Positions 46,924 to 58,183 of a DNA stretch of 64,000 bases are shown piece by piece. A model generated the notes under the pieces. That model worked only from the letters and a program-made list of their open reading frames with translations, searched no databases and was not told where the DNA came from. How positions within the stretch are numbered: the first letter of the stretch is position 1; each line of letters begins with the position of its first letter. The stretch is from Antedon bifida (taxonomy: Eukaryota; Echinodermata; Crinoidea; Comatulida; Antedonidae): the NCBI GenBank assembly GCA_963402885.1, contig OY727096.1, positions 26,517,820 through 26,581,819 on the forward strand, read 5' to 3'. The position numbers and the translations under genes were made by a program.

Positions 46924-49102
46924 TTATGGCATATAACAATAAGCAGACCATTCAGGACTCGTAGGCACATAATCATCGACGATGATTCCGATTCTACTCT
47001 CCCCAGACGTTGGTCTTTGTAACACAAACACCCTATCCCCTTCTTTAATCCAACCTACATGTGTACACTCAAAACCCATGTTATATGCGTACTGAAGATC
47101 AGCGCGCGTTGCGACTGTACCGCCAAAGACCGCGCACCGTTTTATAGCATCATTTAAAGTTAAAAGCCATGTACCCCTTTCACTAAGTGCGTGTACGACA
47201 CGATGAGGAGGGTACGGATCAGGTGCAGAAATGAATCTCCATGTAAAGGGATATAACAAAAGCTGAACTCTCTATGATATGATAGACCTAAAATTATATA
47301 ACTTAACGTTTCAGAATCCCAGTATTTCGTGAATTATCTGTTCTACAAATATCACCATAAAGCCTACCAGCATACCACCCTAGATCACAAAAATCAACAT
47401 TCATTAAGTATGTGGCATTGTAGGCCTCGAATGACGTAGACATTCTACCAGAATAATCATCTCTACAGCATAGATATGCCTCTTCAGTACGCAGCTTAGT
47501 CGTCAATGACTCACTTATTCTAATTATCCGTTGAGATTTTGGAATGTAATCGGCGGTAGGTGTACTCGAAACTAGGTTTCTTTCTCTAAAACAATAAAAC
47601 CTGAAGCGATACTGTCCACAAACGAACACATTGCTTCGCTCAACCGGTGGTTTCATTGTGCACGCGTCGGAGATTTCTGTAAAGGCAATCTCTCTGCTGA
47701 CAAGCCACCCTGTAGCACACTGTGTGCCATCGGCGAATGCGTCATAGAGTTGCTCGTATGTTGCCAGTGAACCTAGCTTATCTTCACAAAGGACAGAAGC
47801 TTCCTCGTATGTTACTTGAGTCGAATTGAACACTAGGCCATCTGAAAAGAGTATAATAATACCATGCTCATTAGAGAGCAAACATATTCGCGCGAATCGA
47901 ACATTCTGAGTTCTGATTGGTTGTGGATTTCACAAAAAGTAGATTAAAATATCAATACACATGTACATTAGTCAATCGCACAAAAAATCGTCTATAAAGT
48001 GGAAAACAGGCTGTGAGAAGATTCGTTTTTAGACTAAAAGCAAAATAATAAGTACGTCTAAAAAAGTTATTATTATATAGTTATCATTATTAAAGTAAAA
48101 AAAATAAATACAATTAAACAATGAATGATGAGATCAACAAGATCAATTAAATGTGTTATTGTGATTATAACATGAACTTGAAAGCACAAATTTAAGTAAC
48201 TAGACGTTAAGTATCGAATGATATATTGGTTGCATTGAGAACAAAAACAACAAATTGGTAATGGTGAAGAATCGATAGGACTAAAACAAATTGTGTTAAT
48301 AATACATATCGAGTAATAAAAAAAGTAAGAGCACTTTAATTAATGGAAACTATACAATTTATATTGCCTTTATTTATCAACAATAATAACAAACATTACC
48401 CAACTGTGTTACAATCATTTTGAAGAGTTATTATCGAATACTCACGTCTTTTGAATTCGGGGTCTAAGACCTGTAATAAAAAAGTTTTTTACAGAACTTT
48501 AATTGAACTATTGAAGACAAATCTGGTTTTCATAGCAGATTTTCTTTTAGACATTTTTTTATTTTTGTACATTTTACCAAATATACTGTAGTCTGAAATC
48601 CATGTCTGCACGAGATAACTATATATATACGTTTTCGAGTGTGTTTTTTCACTTTATTTTTGAGCTATCACAAATTAATATGCAAAATCACCAGATATGG
48701 CACATCAGCTTTAAAAAAAGGTATTATAGTTATAGAAGATAATTTAAAGTTTTTACTCACTTTTTCGATGTAAAGAAATGCAGGCGTTTGAACTATCTTG
48801 ATAGTAGCTGACGCATCCTGCAGTATACGGTTACTGATTTGACAAACACGATCTTTCGGGCTATAGTTAACCGACCAGCAATAAGTTTTTTTCGAACAGA
48901 CTTGCAAACAACTTACACGACTGATATCTTTTAATTCATAACTCCAGCCTTCTAGAGTCTGACCAGGAACAATAGTATAGAATGTACCAATTGTACTGAC
49001 GAAAAACGGCAGAAAAAAGACAACCAATATAGTAAGCCTTAGTCTGGGCTCCAGACGGAGTTTTGTAAAAATATAAATATTTTTGCACATATGGCGTTTC
49101 AT
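46924..49102 (-). pseudogene. PAN/Link gene copy with displaced start and frameshifted Link exon
   Basis: Exon 1 (49102-48761, donor GTGAGT), the 25-nt exon (48470-48446, encoding VLDPEFKR) and the acceptor of the Link exon (47841) are all intact and in frame. In Link 2, a 4-bp deletion relative to the intact copy shifts the frame, ending ..TDNSRNTGILKR-stop at 47303. A second 4-bp deletion follows, so Link 3 (47259-46924: DPYPPHRV, RCAVFGGTVATRA, SAYCYMP) lies out of frame. The predicted product is about 301 aa with PAN, Link 1 and part of Link 2. The usual ATG at 49151 reads MHRLT-stop because of an inserted element. An ATG inside that element (49102) restores an open frame with a longer N-terminus. 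It is probably a pseudogene, but a truncated secreted or membrane-anchored product cannot be excluded. Confidence 0.8.
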
Positions 49103-49145
49103 ACGTGTATTAAAATACAGACTTGGGGCAAGTCTAAGTAAGCCT
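49031..49145. mobile_element. 97-bp MITE inserted in a signal-peptide exon, 9-bp target duplication
   Basis: AGTAAGCCT occurs at 49031-49039 and 49137-49145. Between them is a 97-bp insert starting TAGTCTGGGC and ending GGCAAGTCTA, with short imperfect inverted ends. The paralogue at 35.4 kb has a single AGTAAGCCT and no insert, which defines the insertion exactly. The core CACATATGGCGTTTCATACG links it to the dispersed copies listed above. Confidence 0.9.
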
Positions 49146-49929
49146 GTGCATTCTGACGTTTTGGGAAGTCTGCATCAAAGTTAGCCTCGTATGAGTTTCG
49201 AACTCTGTTGTAGTACATTTATAAACTATTTTTCATCTGACGACAGGTATTGTTCCATTCTATAACAACAATTAGTGCAAATGACTTGTGCATAAAACCA
49301 ATCATCGTGATATGTGATGTGCAACATGTCCGAGGATCAAATTCTATATGGTGCTTTGAGTTATAATAACCATAAATGCCTGGACAATAATTGCTATAGT
49401 TCAGAAGTCTACTTACTTATTTACCCCGCTACATAAATGCTTCTTACAAACTAGCAATTGTTAACATATTCACAGTTGGAACAATAAAATAAAAACAGTA
49501 TAGTGAGGGTACTTAGCTTAATGGAAACTAAGCCACAACATGTATTTTACTACGCTATATTTTTGTTATGAGCAATAGTTTATTACAATAATTATATAAA
49601 ATGTTTACATTTTTTAAAGGTTTGTATCTACAGTAATTCCTCTAAAAGAATGATAAATGATCTGTTTGGCTGTGTATAACACGTGCCATTTCATTTAATG
49701 GTTTCAAACTTGTTTACGGGTGGTTCTCTGGTGGGATTACTGGTGATACATTTAAAAAAACATTTATTTAAACAATATTTTACGAGGGTGGTCCATCCAG
49801 CCGAAGCTGATCATTAGGAACTCTCCAAAAATTCATCATGACAAGACATAGACATGTATCAATAAAAATGAAATTAAAATAAATATAATATAAAAGATAA
49901 AATAAAGCAGCACAAACAATTTAGAATCA

Positions 49930-50290
49930 AAAATTAAATAAATTTCAGAAGAAAAGCTAGGGAAAAGGAAGCAACTAAACATCGAAGATGGTTCTTGAGG
50001 AGAAATTTGAAGGAAGAGTAAGATGAAGCAAGTCGGATATCTAAAGGAAGAGAATTAAGAAAAGTAGGAGCATTGAAGCTAAAGACTGTTTGAAAAGTTC
50101 CAGGTAAGGTCTGGGTATAAGGAGATTACCGCGATAGTGATCTGCCGTGTGGCCGTGTGGCCATTAGATGTGATCTTAGCAAGTAATTGAGATATAGATT
50201 GAGGAGCAAGATTATGGAGAGCTTTAAATATAAGACAGCCAAGTTGATATCGATATCTCTTATGAAGAGGAGGGTATTAGCAATGGTGAA
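49930..50290 (-). mobile_element. LINE relic (ORF2 C-terminus)
   Basis: The minus strand reads YRYQLGCLIFKALHNLAPQS then, after a frameshift, FSFNAPTFLNSLPLDIRLAS and SSFKFLLKNHL. These are the L..KALH.LAP and F...AP..WNSLP..IR blocks common at the C-terminus of CR1/L2-type non-LTR retrotransposons. Frameshifts and stops show it is dead. Confidence 0.8.
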
Positions 50291-50617
50291 GTGAAAAGAA
50301 GTTAAATTAGTAGTAGGAGGAAGATGGAGAGGGATACGAATAGCTTTGTTTTTAGAAATAGAGTATTATAAAAGAGGTGAAGGAAGGAACTAGTGGAAAC
50401 AGGAAGGAATTAAACTTGGATGCTTTCTTTGCTGAAATATTAATATTAATAGAACCATTATGCCTGGACTATAATTGTTATAGTTTTGTAAGTGTCTCAA
50501 TAGTTAATCTCCTCCACACGTACACCAATAAATAATAATAATTCTCAAATATTTTAACTTTTTAAATCTAAAGCAATAGTTATTTATCGACATAGTTATT
50601 ATACAGCATTAGATTAT

Positions 50618-50661
50618 ACCAGGGAAGAGTGAAAACACCTGTAATTTCACTCTTCCCTGGT
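50618..50661. repeat. Perfect 17-bp stem palindrome
   Basis: Arms ACCAGGGAAGAGTGAAA (50618-50634) and its exact reverse complement (50645-50661) around a 10-nt loop. No gene nearby. Confidence 0.85.
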
Positions 50662-50669
50662 CTATACTA

Positions 50670-51800
50670 ACACAATATATTTGCATCCAATCCGTTGTGA
50701 CATTGTTCAGGGTGACAATGCGCATAAAAAATCTTCGAGTAGGAACAACATCTGCTGGAGTGAATACATTTTATCAGAGTAAACAAAATGTGTTACATTG
50801 AAAACAATCTGTGACATAAAACAATCTGAGAATTATTTTTACTTTATTTACCAAATTGATGTAATAAAATACTCATGCTAAAGGGTGCTTTATATCGTAA
50901 TAAACAAATGAACCATTATTAAATAACCTGTATAAAATACGCAATTCAAAACTATTCAACTATTGACATAAAATTTGTCTTTTCTCATTAAAATATCAAA
51001 ACTTGCACAAATGTTTAACAAATATATAATATTTTCACTAATAGCGGAAGCGATAAAATTACGTATAATATAAATTGAAATACAAAACTTTTAAATACAA
51101 AAGTTGATAAATTTTACAATGATAATAAATTGTGTAGGCTTATTAGCGCATTATGCTAAAACCCTCAATGCGTTCGACAGTTAAATGCTAGAAAGTTGTC
51201 TGACATTAAGATTAAAAAAGAAAGATCCTCCTCCCCGATAACAATAATGATATTTTGACTGGTTGATAGATTAAACTAGAACTTAATTAATTGATTGTGT
51301 TTATCTGTGTAAAATGGACAAAAAAGTTATCAACGATACTTTAAAATGACATGAACACAAATTAACCCTTCCGACCGTCAATTATATAATATATAAAAGG
51401 TAAATATAAAATAAGAAATAACCACGATACTCAATGGCACAATGAAAGTGATAACAAATTTGATGATTTAGTCAACAATACACAATTATTTTTGCAATTA
51501 AATGTGATTTTACATAGGCCTACAATTGTGTTTCATGCGGTGAAAATAGGACATTTTATCTTTCAACGAATACAAGTATTTGTAGGCCTACCATTGCAAC
51601 ACGGTTGATGACGTAAGTGTTCAATGAGTATTGAATATTATGTGACCCACTATCCTCCAATCAAATGACAAGAGGTGTATAATTGACCATACCCAACGGC
51701 TTCTCCAAAAATGATGCCACTTCTACTTCATGTTTATTGATAATTGAATGTGTAATTATGCAATTTAAATGTTTTATATAATTATTTTACAACTGTTAAG
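50670..51800. other. Intergenic, nothing recognisable
   Basis: AT-rich sequence between the LINE relic and the 3' end of the DED-NHL gene. No coding exons, RNA genes or clear repeats beyond two AGGCCTA words were seen. Confidence 0.5.
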
Positions 51801-51810
51801 AGATGGCTAT

Positions 51811-51816
51811 TTTATT
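51811..51816 (-). terminator. Polyadenylation signal of the DED-NHL gene
   Basis: AATAAA on the minus strand, 43 bases after the stop codon. Confidence 0.5.
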
Positions 51817-51858
51817 TGTAGGCCTATAAGTCTGTCTGTCGAAACCGTACCATGATTA

Positions 51859-54416
51859 TTAGTAATTGTACAACTTAATATTGTTTTCACCTGAATTGGC
51901 TATTGCCAACATTCTTGGTCGTTGAGAGACTACCTTGATTCCAGTTGGAGCATTAATACCATCTTCAATACTATCAATGCGTCTTAAGAAAACTCCATTC
52001 TTGTCAAATAATTTAAGTTCCTGGTCACTCGATACTATTATATTTTCATCCATGTCCATTATTACACTATCCGGGCCTGAAATATCACCTTCCTTGACAA
52101 TTGTCTTACATTCACCATTTTCATAAAACATTTGTACTCTGTTATTTCCAAGATCAGCAACAAGTAAATGACCTTCATTGGTTAAAGTAACGTCGTGTGG
52201 TAGTTTTAGTTGGCCATCTTTACTACCTTTTGACCCTATCTTATCGATCAGTTCACCATCCTTGACGTTAAATTTCAAAATACAATGAGCTTTACTGTCT
52301 GCAACATACAGAATCCCTGTATTATTGTTGACTGTCAAACCTTCTGGCGATTTCAACGCCTTCTTGTTTAATTTACTTTGAGTGACTTCAAATTTACCAT
52401 TAAGAATGACAATATTTCTTCCTTGTGTGTCGCTACAAACAATCCTACCATCGGGCATTCGATGCATTCTATTCACATTTATATCTTGTGACATTTTTAC
52501 TTTTTCAACAATTTCACCAGACTGGTTGAGCCTTAATAACATGTTACTCATGTTTGACACCAATACACAACCATCTTTACAGATTTCTATATCTGTTAGG
52601 TCTTCAAATTGATCTTTTTGTATGTTGAAGTCTTTAACAAGGCCTAGTGGTTCAACTTTGATTTTTACTGGTGATCCTATGATGGGGTTTTTTCCTGCAG
52701 TGATCTCCATTTTCCAGTCACCTTCTTTATTGCATTGGCCTTTTATCGTATACCGGTACGTTCCATCTTCTTTTCGTTTACTTTCGGCCGTGCACCGTGT
52801 ACTTGATGATAAGTGTATCAGCGTAGCAGCTAATTTGATTGACGTATCTCTTTCATACTGACTAATGGATACATTCATTTTAAATGGCTGATCAAGTGTT
52901 ACTGAAAACGACGCATCATCTTTATCAATGATAAATCTATTATCATGAAATATCAATGTACCAATGCCAATTTGGGGATTTGGGATGAAACATGGTTGGA
53001 GATGCTTTTCATGAAATGAAATACTCTCATCAGAAAATTTCTTGAGCCTTTCTTCTGGTTTAATTTTGCCGGTCGCCTTTACTACACTATTCTTGCAGGA
53101 TTTGAGGTCCTTGTTTAGCCTATCATAAACTATTTCCTTTTGTTCGCCCATCTGGTCTAGGTCACGACAGTGTTTATTAAAATCCACTTCAATTTGGCTA
53201 ATAGTAGACACCTTGTGGTTTTCTATTTTCTCTCGGCATGTAACTAAAGAATCTTGATAGTTTTGTTTACCTTCAGAAATAGATTCCATTTTCTCATCGA
53301 TTTTCATAATGACTGCAGTTGCCTCTTGCTTACGTAATTTGTTAGCTTCATGTTGATCTTCCCTTCCTTCTTTTTTCCTTCTCTTACTTGTTATCTTTAA
53401 TTTAAAATAAAATTTTACCAGTTTATCATCCTATTTAAAAGCAGTTTTAACATTTTAAGAATTTTACTAAACACGATTACCATGTTCTGACAACCTATAT
53501 CATACATACATAAATGCATACGGTAGGCCTATCATAGCCTACACATTTTATATTTGTCCCCAAAAATCATACTTCTATTTTAGACTGAAGCACTTACCTT
53601 GACTTTAGTAGAGGTCTCGAAAACGTACAATAACAAATTTATAAATATATGAATAAGTTACTAATATACAGATAAACATCTATGAACCTCATATTTACCT
53701 CTGAATGAGAACTGGTTGATTCAGCCTCTGCAATAATAAAACATGTATTTTGTTTTACTAAATATAAATACATCAATGATAACTAACTACTAAACAAACA
53801 TAATATATTAAGCGATTACAATTATTTATTATAATACAGTTACACCAATATTGTACACACTTATTGCATACAAAGTAGTTCAAATGTTTATATAGAAATA
53901 TTTTTACGCCTACATACCCAAAATTCGTCTTGCTTTTTCATTAAGACCTTTGGCAAAGATTTCTCTCGACTCCTTCGTATTTATCAATAATTCCTCCATC
54001 TCCAAACTAAATAACAAACCCCAAATATTATCAAAATTACTACGACTTAGTTTAGGGTACCTGGCAGCAATGTTTTCCACAGGAGTTGTAATTTCTCTTA
54101 CAGCTGTAAATAACTGTTTGCGATATTCTGTTATTGAATTCGTGGAGTTGGTGTTTGTTTCATGCGTTTGTTTAAAGTTGGTAATTTCGTCTAAGGCTTT
54201 TTTCTCATTAGTTACTGTGGCAATCTCTATCAAAATGTTCACATCTGTTGAAGAAATCACACCTATACGAATGAGTTCATTAAACAAATGAAATGCTACG
54301 TTGCTTTTGCTTAAGATGTCTCCCGAACAATGGTCATATAATAAAAATTTTAGCCACAGCAATTGTTTGCCTTCATATATGTCATTTAAATCTGAAAGAA
54401 GACTATTAAAGGCCAT
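51859..54416 (-). CDS. DED-coiled coil-filamin-NHL protein (complete coding sequence, 693 aa)
   Basis: Exons 54416-53918, 53727-53699 (29 nt), 53615-53598 (18 nt) and 53394-51859 join in frame with GT-AG borders. Residues 1-82 resemble a death effector domain: six-helix length, helix-2 block LKFLLYDHC like caspase-8 LKFLLLDY, then LFNELIRIGVIS and LIEIATV. The usual R.DLL motif is not clear. About 100-168 is a second helical segment. About 195-310 is Lys/Glu-rich coiled coil. About 335-430 is a filamin-type Ig (GTYRYTIKGQ, GSPVKIKVEP). About 437-693 is an NHL propeller with a textbook repeat (LPHDVTLTNEGHLLVADLG). The last three parts match TRIM2/3/71, but no RING or B-box precedes them. A role in death or immune signalling is inferred. 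An acceptor (CTATTTCAG, exon from 54431) precedes the ATG, so a 5' UTR intron, here carrying a LINE relic, is likely; an unseen upstream coding exon is not excluded. Confidence 0.85.
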
Positions 54417-54459
54417 TTCCAATTATTGTATCTGAAATAGAAAAAAAAGCTACTATTAA

Positions 54460-55067
54460 TATTAAAATAGAGAAAATCTACATTCCAGAATGCCATACAG
54501 GAGCGGCCTGATATACCCAACGTAAACTGACACAAGGTCAGTGGTAGGAACACCAAAACCTTTAAGTCTATAGGCCTACAAGATGTGTAAACGTTGTAGA
54601 AACTACATTGTTGACCATAGTATCCCACTTCAGGTTAGCTTGAATAAAAAGACCAAGAATCTTTGTTTCACTGAAATTTTCAAGCTTGTTATTGTTAATA
54701 CAATTTCAGGTGGTAAGGGGGGGGGGGTTCTTTTTTTAAACAAACTTGCATAACCTTGCATTTGTTTTATAAAGTTATTATTGCTCCAAATCTCAAGGTT
54801 AGCTACATCATTAACTATACAATTACAGTTGCTAAGATTAAACGTGTTAACTAGAGTAATATTATTAAAGCTTCGTTAATAACACATACAAATAAAGAGG
54901 TTCCCTACTCGAGAAAGCTGATCTGCACTCTTTGGCGACGAGAATGTAAGAAATCAATGATCCATGGAATAATTTCATTTCTAACACCAAGTTCAATAAG
55001 TCTGGAAACAGCAGTAGAATGGTCGATACAATCGAAAGCCTTAGTAAAGTCAGTAATTACCATATTT
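54460..55067 (-). mobile_element. LINE relic: reverse transcriptase fragment
   Basis: On the minus strand 55067-54897 reads ITDFTKAFDCIDHSTAVSRL, IELGVRNEIIPWIIDFLHSR and RQRVQ, the palm region of a non-LTR reverse transcriptase. After an internal gap, about 54660-54470 reads KILGLFIQANLKWDTMVNNV and RLKGFGVPTTDL..YIRPLLYG, the thumb region. Reading is interrupted by shifts and a poly-G run, so it is inactive. It lies directly upstream of the first DED exon. Confidence 0.85.
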
Positions 55068-55736
55068 CATATTGAATAATTTTGATCTGGCCCTTTATAA
55101 AGTTTATATAACATTTCATTATTAGATAACAATAATACTATTACTGGACACAAACAGTGTAAGTAAGAGTACATAGTGTAAGTAAGTGTGTAAATACAAC
55201 TTCACGTCACTTGGTATCTTATTGTCAATGAAACCAATTTGAACCAAATCAGATTATATGACGCTTTGTGCTACAGTAGTTAATCTATGACATTCAGTTG
55301 TATAACTATCAATTGTTCTATAGATTTTAGACGACAAAATGATACTGTGATACGTTATAATAAGTTTCCAACATTGATGAAAAAGTATATAAAAAGAGGA
55401 ATATTCTGATTATAGGTAAATAAGGTTTTACACACTTTCGGTATAGTTAGAATATAATAAAGTAATTACTGAGAAATTACGCTCAAAATTCTTATGATAA
55501 TAATCTTTTATTCTAAATTAATCTAAAGTAAATAATTATAAGCTTTTTTCTAAAGTAATCTTATGTAACTAATTAAGTTTCATAGTTTATTTTGATTGAT
55601 AAGCTATAACAAACCTTATTTTCAAAGTTGTGCCGTTGACAATGATGAGTACTTGTTACGCACCGCGTACAATGTTTGACTGACCAATCCATTCCGCACT
55701 CACAAACTCTGGCGGTGCTCTGACAATCGTTTATGC

Positions 55737-55765
55737 TATCATGGACCTATTATAGGTCCATGATA
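55737..55765. repeat. Perfect 14-bp stem palindrome with 1-nt loop
   Basis: TATCATGGACCTAT (55737-55750), one T, then its exact reverse complement to 55765. Confidence 0.85.
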
Positions 55766-56469
55766 CTACTAACAATAATACTGTATTCATTTTAAAGGCT
55801 TAATACAGAGATGCTACTCTTACTGTCTCTATTATGTGACACTCAAAGGTTCATTATTAATAGTCTTATTGTTTTTGTTAAGCTATCGTACTATATAGGC
55901 TATCATAATAACATGCAATTATTATGTTTCAACATTTCCAAATAAAGTGCAGACAGTAACGTATTAAAATAGAAAAATTACACCAATAATTATTTCTGCT
56001 GACGCCATCCGGGTTAGTAGTTATTTACAACTAAATTATATTCTATCAACCAACCAAAAGTCGCGTGTCATTTGAGACTGATAGCGCAGATTAGATTATG
56101 TTGTTTGTCACCGACCGACACACAAGTTGAATTAGAAGAATATGCGTAGTTTTTATAATACTGTGGGAAAACCCGTTCATCCATGATCCAAGTATAGCTA
56201 ATAATCTCATAGTTGAATCCCAGCCAACTTGAACTTCATCGTCAGTGAACTCACAAGCATATCAAATTGATGCTAATGTATCTACTGCAGTGTTTTGTTG
56301 TTGTTGTTTTTCTGTTGTCACTGGTGATTTCAAATTTCTGATTATCTTGAACTGAGTAAAAATAACAGAATCTAAGAAGTCAAAACTAGTCAAATGAAAA
56401 TTGGTCACAAATTAAGAAAGCCGGGAAATTACAACATTTCATCAAGATGGCAAAAACACTTTCACAGTG

Positions 56470-57194
56470 CATTTCGGCCGCCAATCATTTCGGCCGCCGG
56501 TTATGGAACGACCAAATTCATGAAACTCCAAAAAGGACAAAATATGGCATGATCATTTCGGCCGCCAGGTATGGCGCGCCAAATTGAAATAGCCAGAAAT
56601 AACTGTACAGTATTACAGTGAAAAAAATAACTTGACCAAGTCTATGGAACGCCACAGAGAACTATGGTCATTTAAACCAAAGATCAGTTGTGCAATGGGC
56701 TAAATACATTTTGTTTTTGCCGTAGATTTAAAGTTATATTACGGTATTTTACCGTCTGAATATTTTGGTCAAAATGAATATTGATTTTTTATTTTACAGG
56801 TCTCGAAGATGCGTGTGCTTTGTAAAAATGTGTTTCTTTATGAATATAATAAATGTAAAACATACGAATAAAAGTGTTTTTGACTGGCACATAAAAAAAC
56901 TTCAGCATCACCTCTTCTTATTAAACACATATCATTAATATTCACTAGTGATGGCAATGTGCACGCCATAAATATCGCTGCTGTTTCTGGAATTGAAGAC
57001 CGCCGATTGGACTCAATAATACCGTCTTTAGTAAAATATTAGCATTTTAACACACATGGCGTGTCATACATATTCAAGAAAAATTACAATTCTGGCGGCC
57101 GAAATGAACAATACATATTTTGTCCTTTTTGGCGTTTCATGAATTTGGCAATTGCATAACCAGCGGCCAAAATGTCTGGCGGCCGAAATGATCA
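56470..57194. mobile_element. Foldback element with TTTCGGCCGCC ends
   Basis: Left arm 56470-56575 and right arm about 57092-57194 are inverted copies over about 100 bp. Shared words are CATTTCGGCCGCC, CAAATTCATGAAAC, CCAAAAAGGACAAAATATG and again CATTTCGGCCGCCAG. Each arm itself contains the CATTTCGGCCGCC word at both ends. The 500-bp interior has no coding frame. Confidence 0.85.
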
Positions 57195-57394
57195 GACACC
57201 AGCCTAAGTCGTCATAATAAATAATATTATGTGTAGTGTAATTGAAATGACACGAACAACTTGAAAAGACAATTGCTGGGCTACGCCTAGGTCATGCGGT
57301 GGTATAATAAGGTGATTTTGTGTAGATCTATATATGTCTTTTTTCAGTATTTTAGTAAAAGGAGATCCTTAGTAAAATGTATGTTGGTTATACT

Positions 57395-57560
57395 GCTGCT
57401 AGGCCTAGGCCTAGCTATAGGGCCTAGCTAGTACATGGAGAGGTAGGCCCTAGCTAGACTCTAGAGGCCAAGCCTAGTAGTAGGCCTAGCCTGGCTGGCC
57501 CCAGCTAGCTAGGCCCTCCTGGCCTAGCCTAGCCCAGGCCTAGCTAGCCTGGATCAGGTG
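57395..57560. repeat. GGCCTAGC-rich block
   Basis: Dense overlapping GGCCTAG, CTAGCTAG and AGGCCTAGG words fill about 160 bp, far richer in GC than the surroundings. A weaker block of the same words lies at 7900-8135, and single TAGGCCTA words occur across the window. Confidence 0.75.
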
Positions 57561-58183
57561 CCGTTTTCGGCCACCTCGACTTGTATGGACTATACCATTA
57601 TAAAAAGATGGGAAAATAGGGGTGTCCCATTTATTAATTGAGTGTGTTAATGTGTTAAAATACTGCTGCTTTTGTTCTTTTGTTTAGTGCATTATGTTTC
57701 AGCAACAAAGGGAAAACAACTACGCCCTGCATGCTGTAGAATTAATTGCAGTTTTCAAGTTAATAGGCCTACAGTATATTATGGCTCTTTATTTCTATAC
57801 AATTTTTAGGTATCCTTCCTTAATATAATTAGGTGGATTCCCTAAGGTGGATATTGAATAATTTTAACGGATTTATAGATACAGAAAGTATATTAAGAAA
57901 GTTTTTATTCCAGTTACAAATAAAAAATATAATTTACCTAACGATAACACAGTAGTACATTTAATAAGGATGACAGTAGTACATTTAATAAGATCTATCA
58001 CATACTGATTTTTAGGTAATCAGTAAAACAAATAAACATTATAATTTTGTCAATGAATCTGTACCATTTTGTTCCCAGAAAACACAGCATTTTGACATTG
58101 CATGTTTTTAGGTTTGGTTTTTCTAAAACGTTTTAAACACGTTTTTAAACGTTTCTGTGTAGAAATACGTTTGCATCAAAACG

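Noticed and set aside
47284..47306. Short intron that might repair the frameshifted Link exon (GTTAAG..TTTTAG)
   Set aside because: It would be only about 23 nt long, too short for a spliceosomal intron, and matches paralogous coding sequence.
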